Notes: generated by a model not told the origin, from the letters alone. Counted from the stretch's first letter, positions 49,161-58,296 are shown. The stretch is 64,000 nt of DNA from Phenylobacterium sp. (GCF_030679875.1 NZ_JAUXSP010000001.1:1-64000), one strand, 5' to 3'. Program-made: numbers and translations.

Positions 49161-50635
49161 GCCGCGGCCACGCCGTTGCGCAGGAAATCCCGGTCAGCCC
49201 AGACGCTATGGGTGCCGCTGCAGATCTTGTGGGGCAGGGCGATCCGCACCACCGGCCCGGCCTCGATCTTCTGGGCGTCAATCAGCACGCATTCCGAACC
49301 GCCGCCCGCCTCATCGATGATGAAGCTGACCAGATAGCCATCGTCCTCAGCGGTCGCGCCGATGCGGGGCACGAAGGGCGCCTCGCTGGCGTATTGGCCC
49401 TCAGGCAGGGTGAAGGACCAGGACTCGCCGGTCTCCAGGTCGTGCTTGACGAAACCGTTGAACAGGAACCAGCCGGGCTTCGTGGTTGTGGAATAGGCGT
49501 AGCGATAGGGCTTGCCGGCATAGCGCTGGTTGAACATCCCGAACTCCAGGATGCGGTCATCCAGGTGATGCTCGCGGGTCTCGCCGGTCTTCAGGTTGAA
49601 GCGCCAGCGGTGCAGCTTGGGCTTGAAGCTATGCTCGTCCAGATAGGCCATCATATGGGCCATGCCCCGGGGCGCGTCGGGCATGGGCGCCGGGCAGGGG
49701 TCTTCCTGGAAGTAGCCGTCCATGACGATTTCGTCGCCGTCCTCATAGGCGTTCAGCCAGTGCAGGACATAGGTGGGGGCAGCCTCGAACCAGCGGATAT
49801 CGGTCTGGCTGCCATAGCGCGGGATGACGGCGAACCGCGACGGCAGGCCCTCATGCATGCGCACCACATGGATGTTCTGGGTCAGCAGGTCCTGGTCCCA
49901 GAACACCGGGAAGTCGTTGAGGATCGAATAGTTGGCCGAAAACGCCATGTCGTGGGGCAGGCGCGGGCCGGACAGGGGCACGGGCGTATAGTGGACCCGC
50001 TTGCCGTCCTTATCGACCACCCCGTAGTGCATGAAGGGCGCCTGTTTGGAGTAGTTGAAGAACAACAGCTCGCCGGTGGCCTCATCGACCTTGGTGTGGG
50101 CCGAGACCCCGTCCAGCGGCCCCCAGCTGGCCACGCCGCCCTGTTCCAGGGTCTCGGGGTCCAGCCAATAGGCCTCGCCGCACTGGTAGAAGGTCGAGAC
50201 GATCTTGCCGCCATGGATCACCACATCGGTGCTGGAGGAATCCTTCAGGCTGCCATGGGCGCCGAAGCCTGGGCGCACGGATACGCCTGGACCATCGGCC
50301 AGCCCACCCCACAGGGACTGACCCGCCTCCTGTTCGGCCTCGAAGCAGCGGGTGCGCACGAACCGGTTGCGATAGTCGGCCTTGCCGTCCTTGAAGCTGA
50401 TCATGTGGACCATGCCGTCCCCATCGAAGGGGTGGTAGCGGCCGAGCGGCTGATGGGCCTGGTTCTCGGTGTTGCGCACATAGATCCCGTCGATGTCAGT
50501 GGGGATGACGCCTTCCAGGACCTCCAGGCCCTCAGCGTTGACCTCCTCGTGCAGCGGCGTCCAGGCCCCGGTGAGATAGGGGTGGTTGCTCGGCTGCAGC
50601 GAGGTCTGGACGGGGGCGAGACGCTCCAACTTCAT
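49157..50635 (-). CDS. carotenoid oxygenase (RPE65/CCD family)
   Basis: The 492-residue non-heme iron dioxygenase family member shows HPFDGDGMVH, VSAHTKVD, HDMAFSANYSILNDFP and the C-terminal EGQYASEAPFVPR. Together these bear the four iron-binding His residues typical of carotenoid- and stilbene-cleaving enzymes. It would split a double bond in a carotenoid, apocarotenoid or lignostilbene; which is unknown, and no carotenoid genes adjoin. AGGAG lies nine bases before ATG 50635. It leads the SnoaL-like gene in a two-gene operon. Confidence 0.9.
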   Translation of the reverse strand: MKLERLAPVQTSLQPSNHPYLTGAWTPLHEEVNAEGLEVLEGVIPTDIDGIYVRNTENQAHQPLGRYHPFDGDGMVHMISFKDGKADYRNRFVRTRCFEAEQEAGQSLWGGLADGPGVSVRPGFGAHGSLKDSSSTDVVIHGGKIVSTFYQCGEAYWLDPETLEQGGVASWGPLDGVSAHTKVDEATGELLFFNYSKQAPFMHYGVVDKDGKRVHYTPVPLSGPRLPHDMAFSANYSILNDFPVFWDQDLLTQNIHVVRMHEGLPSRFAVIPRYGSQTDIRWFEAAPTYVLHWLNAYEDGDEIVMDGYFQEDPCPAPMPDAPRGMAHMMAYLDEHSFKPKLHRWRFNLKTGETREHHLDDRILEFGMFNQRYAGKPYRYAYSTTTKPGWFLFNGFVKHDLETGESWSFTLPEGQYASEAPFVPRIGATAEDDGYLVSFIIDEAGGGSECVLIDAQKIEAGPVVRIALPHKICSGTHSVWADRDFLRNGVAAA

Positions 50636-50954
50636 GACCTGGGCTCCTGATTGAACGCTCCTCTACGGGAGCCAGTCGGAAACCTAGCAGCAAGGTCTTT
50701 TTACGCAAGTGACATGGTCCCGGCGCGCTTCACAACTCATCATGACCATGACCGATCGGCATGGCGGTTTGGCTTGAACGCGAGCCCGGCTGTGCTCTGA
50801 TCGTCCGGCGGGCCGGGCCCCTCTGGCGATCATGGGATCGCGATGTCGGACCGCAGCGGGCGCGCCCGGCTGCGATCAGGGTCATTGAGCTTGTCCCCCA
50901 CGCTCCCCGGACCCGGTGGCCGACAGCGCGCCTCCCAAGTGTGAGGAGCCCATT
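50636..50954. other. gene-free intergenic stretch
   Basis: No credible gene is seen. On the minus strand TTGCGT (50703-50708) and TAGGTT (50681-50686) are 16 bases apart and could be the carotenoid-oxygenase promoter (weak evidence). The rest up to the DUF465 gene is GC-rich without recognisable motifs. Confidence 0.4.
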
Positions 50955-51137
50955 GTGAACTACATCCGTATGAACCGGCTGCGCAGCGAACACCGCTGGC
51001 TCGACCATGAGGTTCGGCGGGAGGAGCGGCGCGCCCACCCCGATATCGAGCGCATCCGGGAGCTGAAGCGCCGCAAGCTGTCGGTAAAGGACCAGCTGTT
51101 CTTCGCCGAGGCGGGCCTCCACCCCGTCCGAGCCTGA
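50955..51137 (+). CDS. YdcH-like DUF465 protein
   Basis: The 60-residue helical protein matches DUF465: MNRLRSEHRWLDHEVRREE followed by IRELKRRKLSVKDQLFF. These short helical-hairpin proteins are common in proteobacteria and of unknown role. GTG 50955 is chosen because AGGAG lies six bases before it. It stands alone between divergent carotenoid-oxygenase and convergent cysD genes. Confidence 0.8.
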   Translation: MNYIRMNRLRSEHRWLDHEVRREERRAHPDIERIRELKRRKLSVKDQLFFAEAGLHPVRA

Positions 51138-51187
51138 CGCCCGGCGGCCGGCTGGGTTCTCCAGTTCCCGGCCGGCCGCATCTGGCG

Positions 51188-52123
51188 TTAGAAGTAGCCG
51201 CGACGCTTCTTGGTCTCCAGGGAGCTGCCCTCATCGCGGTCGATCATCCGGCCCTGTCGTTCGGAGCGCGGATCGGCCAGGGTTTCGATGAGGACTTGCG
51301 AGATCGTCGTCGCCTCGGATTCCACGGCTCCTGTAACTGGCCAGCAGCCCACGGTTCGGAACCTGACGGTCCGGGTGACCAGTTCCTCGCCGGCGTTGAA
51401 AACAAAACGGTCATCGCCCACAACGATCAGCATGTCGTCTCTCATGACCGTCGGTCGCAGGGCGGCGAAGTAGAGCGGCGCGAGCGGCAGGCCCCGCACC
51501 AGGACGTAGGTCCAGATGTCGCTCTCGGTCCAGTTGGACAGGGGAAAGACCCGGGCGCTTTGACCTGGCCCCAGGCGGGTGTTGTAGAGGCTCCAGAGTT
51601 CGGGCCGCTGCGTCCGGGGTTCCCAGCCATGTCCCGGCTGGCGGATGGAGACGACCCGCTCCTTGGCCCGGGATTTTTCCTCGTCCCGGCGAGCCCCGCC
51701 GAAGATGATGTCCGCTGTCAGTTCGTCGAGGGCCGCCTTCAGCGGGTCTGTGCGCATCACATCGGTATAGACGGCCGAGCCGTGGGTGAACGGGCTGACC
51801 CCGGCCCGTCGGCCCTCTTCGTTGCGGCGGACCAGGAGCTTGAACCCGTAGGCGGCGGCGAACTGGTCCCGAAAGGTCAGGGTCTCCTTGAACTCGAAGG
51901 TGGAGTCGATGTGCAGCAGCGGCGCAGGCGATGGCGACGGATAGAAGGCGGCCGCCGCCAGATGGGCCAGCACGGTTGAGTCCTTGCCCCCTGAGAACAG
52001 GATCACCGGTCGCTCGGCGCCGGAGATGGCCTCGCGGAAGATGTGGATCGCCTCAGCTTCCAGACGCGCCAGATGCGGCGGCAGATCCACGGCCGGGGTG
52101 GCAGGTGGCGAGGGGGGCGGCAT
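51188..52123 (-). CDS. cysD: sulfate adenylyltransferase subunit 2-like protein (CysD)
   Basis: The 311-residue ATP-pyrophosphatase has the PP-loop SGGKDST (44-50), LLHIDSTFEFKE, and the CysD-specific GGARRDEEKSRAKERVVS and FPLSNWTESDIW. With CysN it would make adenosine phosphosulfate from sulfate and ATP. No cysN or cysNC is adjacent, which is unusual, so it may partner with a distant copy or serve a specialised sulfation pathway. ATG 52123 lies five bases after the isocitrate-dehydrogenase stop. The C-terminus KKRRGYF is typical of CysD. Confidence 0.88.
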   Translation of the reverse strand: MPPPSPPATPAVDLPPHLARLEAEAIHIFREAISGAERPVILFSGGKDSTVLAHLAAAAFYPSPSPAPLLHIDSTFEFKETLTFRDQFAAAYGFKLLVRRNEEGRRAGVSPFTHGSAVYTDVMRTDPLKAALDELTADIIFGGARRDEEKSRAKERVVSIRQPGHGWEPRTQRPELWSLYNTRLGPGQSARVFPLSNWTESDIWTYVLVRGLPLAPLYFAALRPTVMRDDMLIVVGDDRFVFNAGEELVTRTVRFRTVGCWPVTGAVESEATTISQVLIETLADPRSERQGRMIDRDEGSSLETKKRRGYF

Positions 52124-52128
52124 GGGCG

Positions 52129-53562
52129 CTACTGCCCCTGACCGAGGCTGAAACCGGGCGCCCCGTCGAAGGCGCACAGGTTCTCGGTCTTGATGAAGTC
52201 CAGACCCGCATCGGCTGCGCGCAGGGTGAGGGCGGCGATGTCCCGCAGCGGGATGGGCGAGCCGCCGTTCATGAAGCGGCACCGCCAGTGATCGACGCAG
52301 AAGGTTTCCGGCAGGCCTTCGGGCCACACCTTGACCCCTCGATTGGTGATCATGCGCAGTTCCAGTGGCCGCTGTTCCAGGGCCTTCAGCCGGGCGGCGA
52401 GGGTTTCGACATCCCCTCGCCAGTCGATGAACAGGTCGACGCCCACCGTGGTCTTCTCCACCCTGGGCGCAGGGGCGTGGTTGGAGATCGGGGCGGTGGG
52501 CGTCGGCCGCGCCTGGGCCGGCTTCAGCCGTTGCGGGGCGCGTCCAAGCCGATCAATGACGCCATCAGTGAAGGCCTGCGCGCCCACCGCCGTGCGCCCT
52601 CGCGCCATGTCGGGCGTACCTAGTCCATCCTCGAGCGCGCAAAGCCAGGCATTATGGATCCGCGCCGCCGCCGCGCCCTGGCCCACATGGTTCAGCATCA
52701 TCAGTCCGGCCAGCAGCAGGCCCGAGGGGTTGGCGATGTCCTGACCAGCGATGTCAGGGGCTGATCCATGCACAGCTTCGAACATGGCGCAGCGGGCGCC
52801 GATGTTGGCCGACGGGGCGAGACCGACCGAACCCGCCACTTGGGCGGCGATGTCGGAGATGATGTCGCCATACAGGTTTGGCGCCAGGATGACGTCGAAG
52901 GCCTCTGGGTTGTCCGCGACCCGGGCGGCGCCAATGTCGATGATCATGTGGTCCTGGGCGATGTCGGGATAGTCCTGCCCCACCTCCTCGAAAACCTGGC
53001 GGAAGAGACCGTCGGTCAACTTCATGATGTTGTCCTTGGTCATGCAGGTGATCCGCTTGCGCCCCTGGCTGCGAGCGAACTCAAAGGCGTATCGGGCGAT
53101 CCGCTCGCAACCGGGCCGGCTGACCAGCTTCAGGCACTGGACCACGTCCTGGGTGTGCCGATGCTCGATGCCGGCATAGAGGTCTTCCTCATTCTCCCGG
53201 ATGATCACCAGATCCATGCCGGGATGCCGTGTCGGGACGAAGGGCGCATAGGCCGCGCAGGGCCGAACATTGGCGAACAGGCCGAGGCTCTTTCGGACTG
53301 TCACATTGATGGACTTCACGCCGCCGCCCTGTGGCGTCGTCACTGGCGCCTTGTAGAAAACCCCGGTCCGCCGCAGGCTCTCCCAGCCTTCAGGCGTCAT
53401 GCCGCTGCTATGGCCCTGGCGCCAGACCGCCTCGCCCAGCTCGATGAGTTCCGGCGCCAGGCGCGCGCCACCGGCCTCCAGAATTCGCAGGCAGGCCTGC
53501 ATGATCTCCGGGCCGACGCCGTCGCCCAGGGCGACGGTGATGGGGATGGCGGTCTCGTTCAT
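52129..53562 (-). CDS. icd: NADP-type isocitrate dehydrogenase, alphaproteobacterial long form
   Basis: The 477-residue enzyme belongs to the beta-decarboxylating dehydrogenases. It has GDGVGPEI near the start, IRENEEDLYAGIEHR, MTKDNIMKLTDGLFR and GSAPDIAGQDIANPSG. The C-terminal extension of about 130 residues (from roughly 345 on, VGVDLFIDW and LRMITNRGVKVWP) marks the Rickettsia/alphaproteobacterial ICDH subgroup. It oxidises isocitrate to 2-oxoglutarate; cofactor choice is inferred from the subgroup. GAGGAG precedes ATG 53562. It is transcribed into cysD. Confidence 0.88.
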   Translation of the reverse strand: MNETAIPITVALGDGVGPEIMQACLRILEAGGARLAPELIELGEAVWRQGHSSGMTPEGWESLRRTGVFYKAPVTTPQGGGVKSINVTVRKSLGLFANVRPCAAYAPFVPTRHPGMDLVIIRENEEDLYAGIEHRHTQDVVQCLKLVSRPGCERIARYAFEFARSQGRKRITCMTKDNIMKLTDGLFRQVFEEVGQDYPDIAQDHMIIDIGAARVADNPEAFDVILAPNLYGDIISDIAAQVAGSVGLAPSANIGARCAMFEAVHGSAPDIAGQDIANPSGLLLAGLMMLNHVGQGAAAARIHNAWLCALEDGLGTPDMARGRTAVGAQAFTDGVIDRLGRAPQRLKPAQARPTPTAPISNHAPAPRVEKTTVGVDLFIDWRGDVETLAARLKALEQRPLELRMITNRGVKVWPEGLPETFCVDHWRCRFMNGGSPIPLRDIAALTLRAADAGLDFIKTENLCAFDGAPGFSLGQGQ

Positions 53563-53810
53563 GGCGCGCTCCTCAGCGGGTGAGTTCGACGCCTATGCAC
53601 TTAGAGGGTCATGACGGGTTCCCGTCCTTGATTGTCTGCATGGTCCTGATGAGGTCCCGCAATCATCGCCCTTCATCGGTGATGGAAGCGCTGGCGCGAT
53701 CCCACTATGGCGGCGCGCGAAAAAGGATGCCGACGCCCCTGGACGGCGCCCTGGGGGATCGGGTTCACTGACCCTGCTGCGGGCCTCGACGCTGCGCGGC
53801 GGGAGGGATC

Positions 53811-55070
53811 ATGGCCAACTGGACCAACTGGTCGGGCAGCGTACGCGCCCAGCCGGCGCAATTTGCGCAACCCAAGACTCTGGAAGACCTGCAGGCCCTT
53901 GTGCGTGAGGCCGCCAAGGTCCGGGTGGTCGGCGCCGGGCATTCCTTCACGCCGCTCTGCGAAACCGACGGCCTGCTGCTGAACCTCTCGGAGCTCGAGG
54001 GCGAGCTGGTCATCGCCCCGGACCGCAAGACGGTCACTGCGCCCGCCGGCTGGAGCCTGAAGCGCCTGACCAAGGCCATGTGGGACGCAGGCCTCTCCCT
54101 GCCCAATCAGGGGGACGTCAATCCCCAGTCCCTGGCTGGGGCCATCGGCACCGGGACCCATGGCACGGGGCGGGACCTGGGCAGCCTGTCGACCCTGGTC
54201 CAGGGGGTCCGCGCGGTGATGGCCGACGGGTCGGTGGTGGAGACCAGTCGGACTCAGAATCCCGAGCTCTTCGAGGGGCAGCGTCTGTCGCTCGGTCTGT
54301 TCGGGGTGATCACGGCGGCCACCATCGACGTTCTGCCGGCCTACAGGCTGGAGGAGCGGGTGGAGAAGAAGCCCATGGCCTGGGTCTATGAGAATTTCGC
54401 CGACCTCGCCCAGCGCCACCGTCACGCGGAGTTCTTCGTCTTCCCCTATGCCGACGAGGCCATCGTCAAGACCCTGCACCCCATCGAGGCGGACGACACC
54501 CCCCGGGGGCAGCCCAGCAATGAGGAGGACATCTTCCGCTTCTGCTGTGACATGACGAAGGCCTTCCCCTTCCTGGCCGGCCCCATCCAGCGCTTTGTCA
54601 CCCGCGCCTCCGGCGACGTGCACAAGGTCGGGCCGGCCTACCGCATCTTCCCCTCGACCCGGAACGTGCGCTTCGAGGAGATGGAGTACGAACTGCCCCG
54701 CGAGGCCGGATTGCCGGCCCTGAAGGAGGCTATCGCCTGGATCCGCAAGGGCCGCCGGCCGGTGGCCTTTCCCTTCGAATTCCGCTGGGCGGCGGCCGAC
54801 GACATCTGGATCAGCCCGTTCAACAAGGGGCCTGGCGCCTCGATCTCCATGCACCAGTACGCGAAGATGCCCTGGCGGGAGGTCTTCGCCGCCGCCGAGC
54901 CCATCTTCCGCAGCCATGGGGGCCGCCCCCACTGGGGCAAGCGGCACTTCCTGACGCGGGATGAGGTCGACAGCCTCTATCCTATGGCCGGGCGTTTCCG
55001 GGACGTGCGTCGTCAGACCGACCCTGAGGGCAAGTTCCTCAATCCCCACCTCGCCGACCTGTTCAGCTGA
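53811..55070 (+). CDS. FAD-linked sugar-1,4-lactone oxidase (ALO/GULO family)
   Basis: The 419-residue VAO-family flavoenzyme has the PP-FAD motif with likely covalent FAD at His44 (VGAGHSF), IGTGTHGTGRDLGSLS in the FAD site, and the C-terminal HWGKRH hallmark of aldonolactone oxidases. It should oxidise L-gulono-, L-galactono- or D-arabinono-lactone. The physiological substrate here is unknown. It is followed 13 bases later by a D-amino-acid lyase-like gene on the same strand. Confidence 0.87.
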   Translation: MANWTNWSGSVRAQPAQFAQPKTLEDLQALVREAAKVRVVGAGHSFTPLCETDGLLLNLSELEGELVIAPDRKTVTAPAGWSLKRLTKAMWDAGLSLPNQGDVNPQSLAGAIGTGTHGTGRDLGSLSTLVQGVRAVMADGSVVETSRTQNPELFEGQRLSLGLFGVITAATIDVLPAYRLEERVEKKPMAWVYENFADLAQRHRHAEFFVFPYADEAIVKTLHPIEADDTPRGQPSNEEDIFRFCCDMTKAFPFLAGPIQRFVTRASGDVHKVGPAYRIFPSTRNVRFEEMEYELPREAGLPALKEAIAWIRKGRRPVAFPFEFRWAAADDIWISPFNKGPGASISMHQYAKMPWREVFAAAEPIFRSHGGRPHWGKRHFLTRDEVDSLYPMAGRFRDVRRQTDPEGKFLNPHLADLFS

Positions 55071-55083
55071 AAAAGAGCGCCCC

Positions 55084-56235
55084 ATGTCCGTCCTTTCCGA
55101 CGACCGCCGCCTGCACGGGCACCTGATGGGCCAGCAAGGCTCCCGCCGCGCGCTCAACACCCCCGTGCTGGTGCTGGACGTGGATGTCCTGGACCGCAAC
55201 ATCGCCGCCATGGCCGAGCTGGCGGCGGGGGCCGGTGTTCGCCTGCGGCCTCACGCCAAGACGCACAAGAGCGTCGACATCGCCCGGCGACAGGTCGCCG
55301 CCGGGGCCTTCGGGCTCTGCTGCGCCAAGCTGGGCGAGGCTGAGGCCCTGGCGGCCGGGGACATCGAGAACCTGCACATCACCTCGCCGGTGGTCTCGGC
55401 CCCGGCCATCGCCCGGCTGATCGCGCTGAACGTCCGCAGCCCGGGCCTTTCGGTTGTGGCCGACCATCCCGACAATGTAGCCGCCCTGGCGGCGGCGGCC
55501 TCGCCCGAGGCGCCGCTGCAGGTTTATGTCGACATCGATCCGGGTATCCGCCGCACCGGGGTGGCCTCAGATGAGGCCGCCGTAGCGCTCGCCCGCCAGA
55601 TCGCCGCTGCGCCCAGCCTGTCCTATGGCGGCGTGCAGAAGTACTGCGGCCGCGAACAGCACATCGAGGACTACGGCGCCCGCCGCGAGGCGATCGCCGC
55701 CCAGACCGAGACCCTGAAGGTCACGATCGCGGCCCTGACCGACGCCGGTCTGCCGCCGCCGGTGGTCACGGGTTGCGGCACCGGCACCCACCGCATCGAC
55801 CTGGAGCTCGGCGTCTTCACCGAGTGGCAGGTCGGCTCCTACGTCTTCATGGACGACCAGTACCTGGCCTGCGCCATCACCGAGGCGGGCGCCTCGCCCT
55901 ATGTGCGCAGCCTGTTCGTCGACGCCCGGGTGGTCAGCGCCAACCATAGCGCCCTGGTCACCGTCGACGCCGGTTTCAAGGCCTTTTCCACCGACGCGGC
56001 CCCGCCCCAGGTGGTGGCCGGAGCGCCGGACGGGGCGAAGTTCGCCTTCATGGGGGACGAGCAGGGGGCGGTGATCTCACCTGGGATCGGCGAGGGCCTC
56101 ACCATCTCCGACCTCATCACCCTGGCGGTCCCCCACTGCGATCCCACGGTGAACCTCTATGACAGCTACCATGTGGTCCAGGGCGACACCCTGGTGGACA
56201 TCTGGCCCGTCAGCGCCCGGGGCCGCAGCCGCTAG
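55084..56235 (+). CDS. DSD1/alanine-racemase-N-fold PLP enzyme (D-threonine aldolase or D-serine dehydratase-like)
   Basis: The 383-residue enzyme has the fold-III PLP lysine Lys59 in RPHAKTHKS. A C-terminal metal-binding region VPHCDPTVNLYDSYHVV is shared by D-serine dehydratase and D-threonine aldolase. It would cleave or deaminate a D-hydroxy amino acid; the two options cannot be separated by motif. ATG 55084 is 13 bases after the lactone-oxidase stop, suggesting an operon. Confidence 0.85.
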   Translation: MSVLSDDRRLHGHLMGQQGSRRALNTPVLVLDVDVLDRNIAAMAELAAGAGVRLRPHAKTHKSVDIARRQVAAGAFGLCCAKLGEAEALAAGDIENLHITSPVVSAPAIARLIALNVRSPGLSVVADHPDNVAALAAAASPEAPLQVYVDIDPGIRRTGVASDEAAVALARQIAAAPSLSYGGVQKYCGREQHIEDYGARREAIAAQTETLKVTIAALTDAGLPPPVVTGCGTGTHRIDLELGVFTEWQVGSYVFMDDQYLACAITEAGASPYVRSLFVDARVVSANHSALVTVDAGFKAFSTDAAPPQVVAGAPDGAKFAFMGDEQGAVISPGIGEGLTISDLITLAVPHCDPTVNLYDSYHVVQGDTLVDIWPVSARGRSR

Positions 56236-56296
56236 AGCGCGCGGTCTGAAACTGGGCCTTGGCGGGACGGGGTGGTGGCGCTTTCAGGAGACGGCC

Positions 56297-56764
56297 ATGA
56301 AGATCCGGACGGCTGCAGTCATTGATGTCGAAGCCTGCGTTCAGCTGGCTGAGTCGCGTCGGGCGCTCTATGAGACTTTCGAACCCCGCTTCTGGCGGCG
56401 CGCCGAGAATGCCGCAGAGATGAGCCGCCTTTGGTTCACCCATCTGTTTGCCAAGGCCGACGTCCTGGCGCTGGTGGCCGAGAGGGATGGCCAGGTGAGG
56501 GGCTTTCTCGTCGCCCAGCCGACGCCATCCCCGCCAGTCTACGACCCCGGTGGTCGGACGGCCTTGATCGATGATTTTGTCGTGGAGCCGGCCGATTGGC
56601 AGACGGCCGGAGTGGCGCTGTTGGCGGACGCACGGGACAGGCTGCGGGCCGATGGCTATGCCCAGATCGTTGTGGTGGGCGCGCGGCTGGATGCGGAAAA
56701 GACCCGTCTCCTGCAGGCGAGCGACCTGTCCCTGGCCTCGACCTGGTGGACAGCGGCGGTCTAA
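56297..56764 (+). CDS. GNAT-like acetyltransferase
   Basis: The 155-residue protein has the GNAT layout: an N-terminal helix with RTAAVIDVEACVQLAESRR, a strand LALVAERDGQVRGFLVAQ, and LIDDFVVEPADWQTAGVALLADARDRL around the acetyl-CoA site. The expected R/Q-x-x-G-x-G/A pyrophosphate loop is weak, so cofactor binding is uncertain. CAGGAG lies upstream of ATG 56297. Function is unknown. Confidence 0.7.
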   Translation: MKIRTAAVIDVEACVQLAESRRALYETFEPRFWRRAENAAEMSRLWFTHLFAKADVLALVAERDGQVRGFLVAQPTPSPPVYDPGGRTALIDDFVVEPADWQTAGVALLADARDRLRADGYAQIVVVGARLDAEKTRLLQASDLSLASTWWTAAV

Positions 56765-56811
56765 GCGGTTCGCCATAGAGGCCGGACGAGCGTGACTCTA
56801 TGGTAGGGCCC

Positions 56812-57930
56812 ATGACCCGCCCGCACATTCTCTACGGCCTGCCCCATTCGCTCTATACAGGTCCCGCCCGGGCCTATCTGCGCAAGCAGGGCCTGGCGTT
56901 CGTGGAACGCTCGCCGCGCGATCCGGAGTTCGCCGGCCAGGTCATGCCGGCCATCGGGCGTTCGATCATTCCGGTGCTGACGACGCCCAGCGGCGAGATC
57001 ATCCAGGACAGCATCGACATCATCGACCATGTGGAGCGGGCGGGAGCCAGGCTCAGCGCCTATCCGGACACGCCGCGGCAGACCTTCCTGGCGCACCTCT
57101 TCCAGCTGTTCGGCTCGCAGGGTCTGCTCCGGGCGGCGATGCACTATCGCTGGACCTACTACGACCAGCAGGCGGCTTTTCTCGATCACGCCTTCGCCGC
57201 CGGGGCGCCGGCCGGCGCCGCCCAGAATGTCATGCGCCGGATGCAGAGCTACCTGCCCGGGCTTGGCGTGCGCGACGAGACCATTCCGCTGATCGAGCGC
57301 GGCTACGGCGACCTGCTGGCGGCGCTGGACGCCCACCTCTCGGTCCATCCCTATCTGTTGGGGGGCCGACCGAGCCTTGGAGACTATGGCCTGTTCGGGC
57401 CGCTTTTCGCCCATCTGGGCCGCGATCCGGTCCCCTCCGACATCATGAAGCGACAGGCGCCGGCGGTCTTCCGCTGGATCGAGCGGCTGCACGCGCCTGA
57501 CCTCGACATTCCCGACATGCCGGACGCCAACGGCTGGATCGCCCAGGACGGGGTTCCTGCGACCCTGGAGGCCCTGGTGGCGGAGATGGGCGCCGAGATG
57601 GGGGCGGAACTGGCCGACAAGCTCGCCTGGCTGGAGGACCACTTCAACCAGCTGGCGCCAGCCGACGGTGAGCCAGTGAGCGCAAAGCCGCATCAGCGTA
57701 CTCTCGGGGTCGCCCCCAGCCGCTATCGTGGCGTTCCCGATCAGGTCGGGGTGCAGCCCTATCTGCTCTACATGGTTCAGAGGACGGAAGCCGCGCTGAA
57801 CGCCCTGGCTGGCGCGGACCGGGCCTGGGCCGACGGTCTGCTGGCCAGCTCAGGTCTTGGAGCGCTGGGGCAGCCCAGGCAAGCCCGGGTGGAGCGGCGC
57901 CATCACATCGAGGTCTGGGCGCGGCCCTGA
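56812..57930 (+). CDS. glutathione S-transferase family protein, extended
   Basis: The 372-residue protein begins with a thioredoxin-fold GST domain (HILYGLPHSLYTGPARAYLRKQGLAF and RSIIPVLTTPSGEIIQDSIDIIDHVE) and a helical C-terminal GST domain (PYLLGGRPSLGDYGLFGPLF). A further 120-residue extension is longer than typical GSTs. ATG 56812 is preferred (AGGG upstream); ATG 56800 would add four residues. The extension shows no recognised domain. Its substrate is unknown. Confidence 0.8.
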   Translation: MTRPHILYGLPHSLYTGPARAYLRKQGLAFVERSPRDPEFAGQVMPAIGRSIIPVLTTPSGEIIQDSIDIIDHVERAGARLSAYPDTPRQTFLAHLFQLFGSQGLLRAAMHYRWTYYDQQAAFLDHAFAAGAPAGAAQNVMRRMQSYLPGLGVRDETIPLIERGYGDLLAALDAHLSVHPYLLGGRPSLGDYGLFGPLFAHLGRDPVPSDIMKRQAPAVFRWIERLHAPDLDIPDMPDANGWIAQDGVPATLEALVAEMGAEMGAELADKLAWLEDHFNQLAPADGEPVSAKPHQRTLGVAPSRYRGVPDQVGVQPYLLYMVQRTEAALNALAGADRAWADGLLASSGLGALGQPRQARVERRHHIEVWARP

Positions 57931-57943
57931 CCTGGGGCTCGTT

Positions 57944-58123
57944 CTAACGGCCCATCCAGGGCTTGGACTTGGACGAGGACTGGTGGGCGGCGGCCTGCTC
58001 ACGCTGGAAGCGTCCGCCCCGGGGCGGCTTCGGCTTGGCGTCCTGGGCGGCCTTCTTCAGCCGCAGGGCGCGCTGGATGGAGGTTTCGCCGTCAGGGCCG
58101 TCATCGGCGGGGGAGTCGCTCAT
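57944..58123 (-). CDS. small basic disordered protein
   Basis: The 59-residue product has an acidic start (SPADDGPDGET), a short helix IQRALRLKKAAQDAK, a Pro/Gly/Arg stretch and a C-terminal SSSKSKPWMGR. No named family is recognised, although the sequence looks like a conserved Caulobacteraceae small protein. Its ATG overlaps the stop of the upstream small gene (ATGA), so the two are coupled. Basic charge suggests nucleic-acid contact (inference). Confidence 0.6.
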   Translation of the reverse strand: MSDSPADDGPDGETSIQRALRLKKAAQDAKPKPPRGGRFQREQAAAHQSSSKSKPWMGR

Positions 58124-58296
58124 TTTTTGGGTCCGGCATCGAGGTCTGGTCGGGCGGCGAGGAAGGCGGCCTTTTCGGCGGCGGTCAGCACCTTGCCGGG
58201 CTTCTGGCGCGACACCCGCGGCTTGGGCGGCGCATAGACGTCCATGGGCGGCGCCGCGGGCTTCAGGTCGGACAGTCTCTTGGGCGGCGGCTTCAT
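58120..58296 (-). CDS. small proline/lysine-rich protein
   Basis: The 58-residue product is Pro- and Lys-rich (MKPPPKRLSDLKPAAPP) and carries a short possible helix (VLTAAEKAAFLAARP). No family is recognised. Its stop overlaps the next small gene by ATGA, showing translational coupling. It lies directly after the end of the polyamine transporter operon on the same strand, so read-through transcription is possible. Confidence 0.55.
   Translation of the reverse strand: MKPPPKRLSDLKPAAPPMDVYAPPKPRVSRQKPGKVLTAAEKAAFLAARPDLDAGPKK

Noticed and set aside
49208..50650. Long plus-strand open frame over the carotenoid oxygenase
   Set aside because: Antisense shadow; the minus-strand product has full family motifs and a good ribosome-binding site.
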